From Neisseria leonii (GTDB lineage Bacteria > Pseudomonadota > Gammaproteobacteria > Burkholderiales > Neisseriaceae): DNA of 64,000 nt. The translations under genes and the position numbers were made by a program. The notes beneath the pieces were generated by a model. It was not told the DNA's origin. It did no database searches and saw nothing but the letters and a program-made list of their open reading frames with translations. Where the stretch lies: assembly GCF_028776105.2 (NCBI RefSeq), contig NZ_CP145606.1:1674001-1738000 (forward strand), written 5' to 3'. This document shows positions 44,934 to 51,592 of the stretch, piece after piece; the stretch's first letter is position 1, and every line of letters begins with the position of its first letter.

Positions 44934-45131
44934 GTGTGGCATATCGTGGTAATCGGCTATATTTTTGTTACGCTGATGTTTTCGCTGGCACAGCCGGGGT
45001 TGGCCAGAATGCTGATTTATCTGGTGTTTCTCACGGTTCTGCCGACGCTGTTTCTGTTTTGGGCGGCATTCATCCGCGCGCGCAACCGCCGGTTGAAGCG
45101 GCAGTATGACGACCGCCCGTCCGGCGGTTAG
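44934..45131 (+). CDS. Small membrane protein, unknown function
   Basis: A 65-residue protein with two predicted membrane segments (about residues 3-20 and 24-46) and a basic tail RARNRRLKRQYDDRP, so the C-terminus should be cytoplasmic. I placed the start at the GTG at 44934 because AGGGGGC lies seven bases upstream and a TATAAT lies 38 bases upstream of the start. The longer open frame upstream runs through repeat DNA. I do not recognise the family. The codon use is like the core genome. Confidence 0.6.
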   Translation: MWHIVVIGYIFVTLMFSLAQPGLARMLIYLVFLTVLPTLFLFWAAFIRARNRRLKRQYDDRPSGG

Positions 45132-45259
45132 CGGCTTGCCGTTGGTACAGAATTCCTTGTGGTGGGCGGGGTTTGCCGGTATGGCCTGGCGGGGGCGGGT
45201 GGCGCAGTATCAAAATCTGCATATTGGTAAAAGGCTTATGACTGATAAAATCATTTAAA

Positions 45260-45360
45260 AAATGGCTGATTTTAAATTGAATCCTGAGTCCTAAACTTGT
45301 CACATTCGTGTCATTTACCCTCGCTAGACTGAGCGAATATGAATTGTCATATTGGGTAGG
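45260..45360 (+). repeat. Leader repeat copy 1, with the tail of a lost paralogue
   Basis: Bases 45270-45285 (TTTTAAATTGAATCCT) match the last codons of the paralogue at 46174 (TTTAAATTGAACCCA). They are followed by the shared leader AGTCCTAAAC...TGTCAC...TCATTT...TCGCTAGACT. This suggests that an earlier gene copy was deleted and only its last few codons remain. Confidence 0.65.
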
Positions 45361-45372
45361 TGGAAGATTAGT

Positions 45373-46095
45373 ATGAAAATACTGTCAATTCTTTTTGCTC
45401 ATTTGGTTGTGCGAGTATGGCCGGTTGTTTTTCTTCTTGATGGTTTAATTACCTTTTTTGTTTGGCGATATACAAAGGAAAGTCCACTTCTTGTATCTGT
45501 TTGTATACTCATACCTATTTCGATATTTGCTTTCTCTATCCGGAGGCTATGCCGGAAAACCATCGTGCGATATGGCGAACGTGCAAATGCCATTATGGAA
45601 ACAGTTTCTGAGGTTACCAATCCCCTGATCCGTGCGGAGAATGACCGAACCTTCCGTTATGTGTTTTCATTTGTTGATGCATCTGGACAAAGACATACCA
45701 AATTTTTTCTGAAGTCTGGCGATAGCCCAACGGCTGTTGAAGAGGATGGAGTGCCCACTTATCCTAAAGAAAAGTTTGTCCGTTATCCCAAACTCGGTGA
45801 AAAGTTTGAAGTCTTATACTTAAAGGGATTAGAAAAACACCCAATAATCTTAAATACAGGTAATAGTGAATTTGTTCGCCATATCCAAGAGGAACATCGG
45901 CAAAATATTATCCGGCAATTAAGCGAGCGTGTGAGTAACACGAAAATCCTTGCAGATGCGGATCCCCATAATCCGGAACGGCAAAGGCTTTATCAGCAGG
46001 CGCAACAGGATTTATACAATTACCAGCAATTTGGCACTGAGCCTATGCTTGTAGAGTCATTTTCAAGAGGGTTGGTATTTAAATCAAATCCATAG
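45373..46095 (+). CDS. Island membrane protein A (paralogous family)
   Basis: A 240-residue protein encoded in AT-rich DNA. Two membrane segments (about residues 5-30 and 36-55) are followed by a soluble domain with RYVFSFVDASGQRHTKFFLKS, then FVRYPKLGEKFEVLYLKG and a C-terminal helical region. The C-terminal DADPHNPERQRLYQQAQQDL and the ending YQQFGTEPMLVES are almost identical to protein B. The middle resembles DUF3592-type domains. Function is unknown; a membrane-linked immunity or stress role is possible but unsupported. I chose the ATG at 45373 (GTGGAAG upstream) over a TTG at 45352. Confidence 0.72.
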   Translation: MKILSILFAHLVVRVWPVVFLLDGLITFFVWRYTKESPLLVSVCILIPISIFAFSIRRLCRKTIVRYGERANAIMETVSEVTNPLIRAENDRTFRYVFSFVDASGQRHTKFFLKSGDSPTAVEEDGVPTYPKEKFVRYPKLGEKFEVLYLKGLEKHPIILNTGNSEFVRHIQEEHRQNIIRQLSERVSNTKILADADPHNPERQRLYQQAQQDLYNYQQFGTEPMLVESFSRGLVFKSNP

Positions 46096-46140
46096 TCCTA
46101 AACCTGTCACAATCATGCCATTTACTTTCGCTAGACTGAG
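46070..46140 (+). repeat. Leader repeat copy 2
   Basis: TAGTCCTAAACCTGTCACAA, then TCATGCCATTTACTTTCGCT and AGACTGAG follow directly on the stop codon of gene A. The same block occurs before genes A and C. Confidence 0.75.
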
Positions 46141-46173
46141 CCGCCAAGCTGAGCCAAGTTAAGGAGTAATTTT

Positions 46174-47007
46174 TTGCTGAATATAAAACTTTTTCTATTA
46201 AGAACGTATTATTTTTATTTTATATTTGCGTTGGTTTGTACATTAATGCTGGTGTTTCTGCCGCCGTTGTTTCTTCCAGAGTTATTTGTATCTAAATTTG
46301 TATCTAATCTGGTATCTTATGTCAGCATTAGTCTTGAAAAGCATAAAGCTGTCTATGATTTTTTCGGTATAAAGTCTGTCCGTGACTTTTTTAGAGCGTT
46401 TGAAATTATTCTTTTTGCACTGAATTTACTGGCAATATTCATTTCCTTTGGTCTTTATAATTTTCGGGTTCGCCGAAGTAACCAGCTGATTTACAAACGT
46501 GGTGTGCTTGGTAAAGGAAAAATTACCAAAATCCTCAAAGGTCTTAGTAGTGAGGATACCGCATCATATCAATTCCACTATGTGATTTTGCAGGCAGACG
46601 GCAAACCGTATCATTCCTTTTTTCGGGTGGTTGAAGGATATACTCTTGATACCCAAAGGGGTAATTTAACGTATCCGACCAGACAGTTTGTCCGTTATCC
46701 AAATGTTGGTGAAGAATTTGAGGTGAAATATATTCCGGCTAATCCTAAGTATTTTGTGATTTTAAATACGGGAGACAGTGAATTTGCCCGTCATATCCGA
46801 GTGGAATATCAAAGAGAATTTATTCAGCAACTGGAATCCCGCATCAGTCGTACCAAATATCTCTTAGATGCCGACCCCCACAATCCGGAACGACAAAAAA
46901 TTTATCAACAAGCACAACAGGATTTAAATAATTATCAACAATTTGGTACAGAGCCTATGCTCACAGAATCCCCGACAGGAGAAATTGTATTTAAATTGAA
47001 CCCATAG
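46174..47007 (+). CDS. Island membrane protein B (paralogous family)
   Basis: A 277-residue paralogue of protein A with longer membrane segments (about residues 8-35 and 72-95) and an extra loop between them. The soluble domain keeps the same landmarks: YQFHYVILQADGKPYHSFF, FVRYPNVGEEFEVKYIP, FVILNTGDSEFARHI and DADPHNPERQKIYQQAQQDL. The start is a TTG with AAGGAG eight bases upstream, the best-placed signal. Codon use is AT-rich, unlike the flanking genes. The last residues VFKLNP recur as a remnant upstream of gene A, showing that copies have been gained and lost. Confidence 0.72.
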   Translation: MLNIKLFLLRTYYFYFIFALVCTLMLVFLPPLFLPELFVSKFVSNLVSYVSISLEKHKAVYDFFGIKSVRDFFRAFEIILFALNLLAIFISFGLYNFRVRRSNQLIYKRGVLGKGKITKILKGLSSEDTASYQFHYVILQADGKPYHSFFRVVEGYTLDTQRGNLTYPTRQFVRYPNVGEEFEVKYIPANPKYFVILNTGDSEFARHIRVEYQREFIQQLESRISRTKYLLDADPHNPERQKIYQQAQQDLNNYQQFGTEPMLTESPTGEIVFKLNP

Positions 47008-47082
47008 TCCTAAACCTGTCACAGTCATGTCATTTCCCCTCGCTAGACTTCCTGACTATGAATAGTCATATTAGGCGGATGT
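46986..47082 (+). repeat. Leader repeat copy 3
   Basis: TAGTCCTAAACCTGTCACAG, TCATGTCATTTCCCCTCGCT and AGACTT, then GACTATGAATAGTCATATTA. The last part also matches copy 1 (GAATTGTCATATTGGG). Confidence 0.75.
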
Positions 47083-48024
47083 ATGTTTATTAATAGAAAA
47101 AGTAATCACCATTGGATATTGTTGCTTGCTTTATACTTTTTTGCTTTTATTTTTCCTTTGTATTTTTACTATGGAGGAAAATGGCATAACAGTAACTTTG
47201 AGGCTATAGGGGGATTGGTACTGGGTATCTTTTTATGGTTGCTATTATTCTGTGTTGTTATTAGGCGAATGCGTAAGCACCAAAAAATACGTTTTCTGTA
47301 TCAATCGCTTGCAAAACAAGGTCAAAAAGTAAATGCCAGGATTATTGGGAACCATACTCAGCAATCTTCAAAAGGTGCTGTTGTTGATTTGGTGGTGGAA
47401 TTTGAGAATTTAGCCGGGACTACTGTCCAAACCACAATGAGCTGTATGGATCTCCGTCCTCAAGAGCGACGATACGAAGTAGGGAAAACGCTGATTTTAT
47501 ATTTAAACCGTCAAAGTGGAGAACATTGTCCATTTGCTATTGATGGTGGAGAATTGAACTATAACAAAACAGTAGATATTGTTTTTTTAATCATTGCGAT
47601 AAGTTATAGCATTACGGCATTTATTATCTCTCATCACCTCTATAGCCAAGGCGATGGCATACGTTGGTTAAGCTTTTTTCATCCTTGGGTATTCTCACCG
47701 ATGATTGGAATTATCATATATGCGTTTTTGGGAAAAATAGGGCAAGGTTTTTTTAGGGAGCTGAACCAAGAAGAGAAAAATCGTTTGTTGCTGTATGGGC
47801 TAAAAACACGGGGTGAAATTATACGGTTTGACATAACGGGCGAGTCCTTGAATGATCAACCTACTATGCTGATTGGATTTAAATATCAGGATAATCAAGG
47901 GCATACCCATCAGATAGAACGAAAGCAAACGGTATTTATACATGAGTTATCGGAATGGAAAAAGGGGGATGTGGTTGATTTGCTGTATTTACCGGACCGG
48001 CCGGCTATCGTGGATAGGGTGTGA
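47083..48024 (+). CDS. Island membrane protein C (DUF3592-like)
   Basis: A 313-residue protein sharing the leader but only weakly similar to A and B. It has two membrane segments at the start (about 10-28 and 42-62), an extracytoplasmic or cytoplasmic beta-type domain (LVVEFENLAGTTVQTTMSC), two more membrane segments (about 162-183 and 198-215) and a second similar domain (MLIGFKYQDNQGHTHQIERK). The doubled domain plus membrane pair looks like an internal duplication. Each domain resembles DUF3592. The ATG at 47083 is used because the ATG four bases earlier meets a stop after four codons. Function is unknown. Confidence 0.7.
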   Translation: MFINRKSNHHWILLLALYFFAFIFPLYFYYGGKWHNSNFEAIGGLVLGIFLWLLLFCVVIRRMRKHQKIRFLYQSLAKQGQKVNARIIGNHTQQSSKGAVVDLVVEFENLAGTTVQTTMSCMDLRPQERRYEVGKTLILYLNRQSGEHCPFAIDGGELNYNKTVDIVFLIIAISYSITAFIISHHLYSQGDGIRWLSFFHPWVFSPMIGIIIYAFLGKIGQGFFRELNQEEKNRLLLYGLKTRGEIIRFDITGESLNDQPTMLIGFKYQDNQGHTHQIERKQTVFIHELSEWKKGDVVDLLYLPDRPAIVDRV

Positions 48025-48037
48025 AAAGAGCATTAAT

Positions 48038-48160
48038 ATGAAAACCTTATCCATTCTTTTTCCCCGCATCATCATACGAAAGTGGACGCTCGCTTTTTTT
48101 ATCAATTTTTCTTGTTTATCGGTTTTTAGCCCATACATTCGTCCGGACGATATAAACAAC
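48038..48160 (+). pseudogene. Truncated fourth copy of the island family
   Basis: The start MKTLSILFPRIIIRKWTLAF matches the start of protein A (MKILSILFAHLVVRVWPVVF) and is in an equivalent context, but the homology ends after about 25 residues. The frame then runs into a DUS and the pirin gene. It is best read as a decayed gene copy. Confidence 0.6.
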
Positions 48161-48204
48161 AGAGGCCGTCTGAACGGCCGATACACCGAATCAGGAAGAC
48201 GACC

Positions 48205-49092
48205 ATGCGCAGAATCAAACAGATTTACCGTACTGACAGCCGCCATTGGGTAGGCGACGGATTTTGGGTGCAGCCCCTGTTTTCGCATATGGGCGAAGAT
48301 CGCGGCACCGATCCTTTTTTGATGCTCGATTATGCCGCGCCCCATGAGTTTGCGCCGAATGAAACCCGTCCGCCGCGCGGTGTCGGCGCACATCCGCACA
48401 AAGGCTTTGAAACCGTTACCATCGCCTATCACGGCGAAGTGGCGCACCGCGATTCGGCCGGTGGCGGGGGCGTGATCCGCGAAGGCGATGTGCAGTGGAT
48501 GACGGCGGGGCGCGGCATTGTCCACGAAGAATTTCATTCCGAAGCATTCAGCCGCCGCGGCGGGCTGTTTGAAATGGTGCAGTTGTGGGTCAACCTGCCT
48601 GCTGCGTCTAAACATACGCCGCCGCGTTACCAGCATTTGGCCAAAGAGCAGATTCCCACCGTGCCGCTGGCCGACGGTGCCGGACACCTGCGCCTGATTG
48701 CGGGCGAATATGGCGGCGTGAGCGGTGCGGCTGAAACTTTTACGCCGATTAATGTGTGGGATGTGCAGATCCATGCGGGACAGACGGCCGATCTGGCGGT
48801 TCCGTCCGGCCACCGGCTCTTGATGGTGGTGCTGCGCGGACAGGTGCGGTTTTCCGAAGCGGATACGGCAGAAGCGGGACAGCTGGCCGTTTTTGAAGAC
48901 GGCGGCGATACCGTTTCCATTCACGCGGGCAGCGGGGATGTCAAAATCCTGCTGCTTTCCGGCGAGCCGATAAACGAAGCGGTGGCCGCTTACGGCCCGT
49001 TTGTGATGAATACGTCCGAAGAAATCCGTCAGGCACTGAACGATTTCAAACACGGGCGTTTCGGCAGCATCGATGCACATCAGGCCGTCTGA
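48205..49092 (+). CDS. Pirin family protein
   Basis: A 295-residue bicupin. The N-terminal cupin holds GVGAHPHKGFETVT and GIVHEEFHSE, which supply the His, His, His and Glu metal ligands known from pirins. Bacterial pirins include quercetin dioxygenases and redox-sensing regulators, so the activity cannot be fixed. The ATG at 48205 follows GGAAGACG. The protein ends AHQAV with the stop codon supplied by a DUS. GC content returns to the genome average here, marking the right edge of the AT-rich island. Confidence 0.9.
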   Translation: MRRIKQIYRTDSRHWVGDGFWVQPLFSHMGEDRGTDPFLMLDYAAPHEFAPNETRPPRGVGAHPHKGFETVTIAYHGEVAHRDSAGGGGVIREGDVQWMTAGRGIVHEEFHSEAFSRRGGLFEMVQLWVNLPAASKHTPPRYQHLAKEQIPTVPLADGAGHLRLIAGEYGGVSGAAETFTPINVWDVQIHAGQTADLAVPSGHRLLMVVLRGQVRFSEADTAEAGQLAVFEDGGDTVSIHAGSGDVKILLLSGEPINEAVAAYGPFVMNTSEEIRQALNDFKHGRFGSIDAHQAV

Positions 49093-49101
49093 AAGCTAAC
49101 C

Positions 49102-49129
49102 GTAGGTCGGATACCGGTATCCGACCTAC
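49102..49129. repeat. Perfect 28-base palindromic repeat
   Basis: GTAGGTCGGATACC joined to its exact reverse complement GGTATCCGACCTAC. This is the cleanest copy of a repeat family found at about a dozen places in the window. Confidence 0.8.
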
Positions 49130-49266
49130 GTCTACGCCAACGGCACAGTCGGATTCAGACGGCCTGAGCAACGTGGCGGGTGGCAGAGACCGCCCAATCC
49201 GGTATAGTCGGTTTGGCGGACGGTATGTCCGCCCGTTTTCCGGCATAAACGACAAAGGAGCCAAAC

Positions 49267-49461
49267 ATGACCGAAGCGGAACACGACAATGACACCGGCG
49301 TTACGCCGGCTGCCGGGATGGAAGCCGAAGAGCGCGAGCTGGTGATTGAAAATTCGGTGGACGATTTGGTAACGTATGCCGACCGGCCGCTCAGCGACCG
49401 GGAAATTGAAGCGGAACGTCTGCATCTGCACGACATCAAGCCGCAGTCCGAAGATATTTGA
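49267..49461 (+). CDS. Small acidic protein, unknown function
   Basis: A 64-residue, strongly acidic protein (MTEAEHDNDTGVTPAAG at the start, ending IKPQSEDI). AAAGGAG lies seven bases before the ATG, an unusually good ribosome-binding site that argues it is translated. No membrane segment, cysteine or known motif is present. It is terminated by a DUS pair. A candidate convergent gene lies on the other side of that terminator. Confidence 0.65.
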   Translation: MTEAEHDNDTGVTPAAGMEAEERELVIENSVDDLVTYADRPLSDREIEAERLHLHDIKPQSEDI

Positions 49462-49474
49462 GGTTTCCGTAGAC

Positions 49475-49513
49475 AGGCCGTCTGAATGGTTGAACAGCTA
49501 TTTCAGACGGCCT
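49475..49513. terminator. DUS-pair terminator downstream of the small acidic gene
   Basis: AGGCCGTCTGAA and TTCAGACGGCCT are inverted with a 15-base loop. It could serve transcripts from both sides. Confidence 0.6.
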
Positions 49514-49528
49514 CTGTTTTGCGCGCCG

Positions 49529-49723
49529 TCAGCGCATCCGCCCGCCTGCGGCCTGCGTCAGTCGGGCGGCGGGACGTGGCAGGCCGCCCGGCAGCACATG
49601 CACCGAACTGCGCGGCAGAGCAGGGGTTTTGGCGATGTCGGCACTACCGGCCGGTGTTTGTGCCGGCATATCGGGAATGCGCACGGTTTTGTCGGGCGCG
49701 GGAATGATGCTGGCCGGTTTCAT
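49529..49723 (-). CDS. Candidate small proline-rich protein
   Basis: A 64-residue frame starting MKPASIIPAPDKTVRIPDMP, rich in Pro, Ala and Arg. Its stop lies just beyond the convergent DUS terminator, which is the expected place for a gene end. No ribosome-binding site and no family were recognised, so it may not be expressed. Otherwise the 49462-49907 stretch holds only the terminator and the gabD promoter region. Confidence 0.25.
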   Translation of the reverse strand: MKPASIIPAPDKTVRIPDMPAQTPAGSADIAKTPALPRSSVHVLPGGLPRPAARLTQAAGGRMR

Positions 49724-49750
49724 CGGATTTAATTGGAACAGTAAAAGGGT

Positions 49751-49780
49751 TTGACAATCCAGCAGGGGTGTCCTTATATT
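49751..49780 (+). promoter_or_regulatory. Sigma-70-like promoter upstream of gabD
   Basis: TTGACA at 49751-49756 and TATATT at 49775-49780 are 18 bases apart. The start site would fall in the following direct repeat. Confidence 0.6.
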
Positions 49781-49815
49781 GTTCAATATATGAATCAAAT
49801 GTTTAATATATAGAA
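49781..49815 (+). promoter_or_regulatory. Tandem operator-like repeat before gabD
   Basis: GTTCAATATATGAA (49781-49794) and GTTTAATATATAGAA (49801-49815) repeat with a 20-base period, about two helical turns. They sit directly downstream of the -10, where a repressor would block transcription. The first copy is nearly palindromic (TTCAATATATGAA). Confidence 0.45.
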
Positions 49816-49907
49816 AAAGTTCTGTAAAAGGGAGGCCGCCGGACGGCCGCTTTTGCGTGATACCGCCTGCGGCAGATGCTGCGGGTACAGGCGGATTGGG
49901 AGGCCGT

Positions 49908-51341
49908 ATGAAAACCATCGAACAACTGCTGCAACACCCCGATGTCGGATCTGCTGCATCGGCAGACAGTATCCGGGTCGGCAATCCGGCAACGGGCGAG
50001 ACGCTGGCGTTTGTGAAACAGACGGGAGCGGCGGAGCTGGCGGAGCGGATTGCACGCGCCGCCGCCGCCCAGCGCGAATGGGCGGCGCAAACGGCTTTGG
50101 CGCGCGCGGATATTTTATGGCGCTGGTACGGGCTGATACGGGAAAACAAAGAAAATCTGGCGCGGCTGATGACGATGGAGCAGGGTAAAAGCCTGACCGA
50201 ATCGCGCGGCGAAATCGATTATGCCGCTTCGTTTGTCCGTTGGTTTGCCGAGCAGGCACGCCGCATCGACGGCGATATTCTGACCGGCGTGAAGCCCGGC
50301 CAGAAACTGATGGTCATCCGGCAGCCCATCGGCGTTGCGGCGGCCATCACACCGTGGAATTTCCCGGCCGCCATGATTACCCGCAAGGCCGCCCCGGCAC
50401 TGGCGGCCGGTTGTGCGATGCTGGTCAAGCCTGCCGCGCTGACCCCGCTTTCTGCGTATGCCCTGGCGGTTTTGGCTGATGAGGCGGGCGTGCCGCAGGA
50501 TTTGTTTGCCGTCGTGAGCGGCAGTGCGGCAGAAATCGGCGGGGTGTTCGCGCAAAACGAAACCGTGCGCAAAATCAGTTTTACCGGCTCCACCGAGGTG
50601 GGTGCGAAAATTTTTGCCGACAGCGGCGCGCAAATCAAAAAACTCAGTTTGGAATTGGGCGGCAATGCGCCGTTTATTGTGTTTGACGATGCCGATTTGG
50701 ATAAGGCGGTGGCCGGTTTGCTGGCGAGCAAATTCCGCAACAGCGGCCAGACCTGTGTCTGTACCAACCGCGCCTATGTGCAGTCGGGCATTTATGACGA
50801 ATTTTGCCGCAGGCTGGCCGGTGCGGCGGGCGGCCTGAAACTGGGCAACGGTTTGGCAGACGGTGTCCATCAAGGGCCGCTGATTGAAGAGAATGCCGTG
50901 CGCAAAGTGGAGGAACACATTGCCGATGCCCTGTCCAAAGGCGCGGTCTGCCTGACGGGCGGCAAACGCAGCACATTGGGCGGCACGTTTTTCGAGCCGA
51001 CGGTTTTGAGCGGCGTAACGGCAGAAATGCGGGTGGCGCGGGAAGAAACGTTCGGTCCGCTGTGTCCGGTGTTCCGTTTTAAAACGGAAGCGGAGGTGCT
51101 GGCGGCCGCCAACGATACGGAATTCGGCTTGGCGGCCTACTGCTTTACCGGCGATGCCGCCCGCCAGTGGCGGATGGGCGAAGCATTGGAATACGGCATG
51201 GTCGGCATCAATACCGGCCTGATCAGCAACGAAGTCGCACCGTTCGGCGGCATCAAAATGAGCGGCCTGGGGCGCGAGGGCAGTAAATACGGTATCGACG
51301 AATATCTGGAATTGAAGTATCTGTGTCTGGATTTCGGCTGA
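49908..51341 (+). CDS. gabD: NAD(P)-dependent succinate-semialdehyde dehydrogenase
   Basis: A 477-residue aldehyde dehydrogenase oxidising succinate semialdehyde to succinate in the GABA shunt. ITPWNFPAAMITRKAAPALA gives the cofactor-binding loop, FTGSTEVG the NAD(P) glycine motif, LELGGNAPFIV the catalytic Glu and NSGQTCVC the nucleophilic Cys. These details match the SSADH group best. GGGAGG lies five bases before the ATG at 49908; the upstream ATG at 49857 lacks a site. No gabT or permease is next to it. The promoter with tandem repeats suggests dedicated repression. Confidence 0.88.
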   Translation: MKTIEQLLQHPDVGSAASADSIRVGNPATGETLAFVKQTGAAELAERIARAAAAQREWAAQTALARADILWRWYGLIRENKENLARLMTMEQGKSLTESRGEIDYAASFVRWFAEQARRIDGDILTGVKPGQKLMVIRQPIGVAAAITPWNFPAAMITRKAAPALAAGCAMLVKPAALTPLSAYALAVLADEAGVPQDLFAVVSGSAAEIGGVFAQNETVRKISFTGSTEVGAKIFADSGAQIKKLSLELGGNAPFIVFDDADLDKAVAGLLASKFRNSGQTCVCTNRAYVQSGIYDEFCRRLAGAAGGLKLGNGLADGVHQGPLIEENAVRKVEEHIADALSKGAVCLTGGKRSTLGGTFFEPTVLSGVTAEMRVAREETFGPLCPVFRFKTEAEVLAAANDTEFGLAAYCFTGDAARQWRMGEALEYGMVGINTGLISNEVAPFGGIKMSGLGREGSKYGIDEYLELKYLCLDFG

Positions 51342-51592
51342 ATCGGCACGTTCGGGCCGTCTGAATCCGTTCCCGTAGGTCGGATACTTGTATCCGGCAC
51401 GGATCGGCAAATGAAATGCCGGATACCGGTATCCGACCTACTATTTTGGTGTTTCACGCTTCACCATCATCAAATCAAAAAGCAGGCCGTCTGAAACCGA
51501 TCTTTTCAGACGGCCTTTGGGTTTTTATTGCGTTTCTGAATGCTGAATACCCGTGCGGATAACCATGTGGGGCGGCCGGTGTGCCACACCGT
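51342..51592. repeat. Repeats and terminator between gabD and dinG
   Basis: Two palindromic GTAGGTCGGATAC-type units facing each other (51375-51441) are followed by a DUS-pair hairpin at 51484-51517 with a TTTGGGTTTTT tail. The hairpin probably ends both gabD and the convergent dinG. No gene is seen. Confidence 0.65.

Noticed and set aside
47989..49080. 363-codon minus-strand frame opposite pirin
   Set aside because: Pirin is firmly identified on the other strand, and the antisense frame has no family resemblance.
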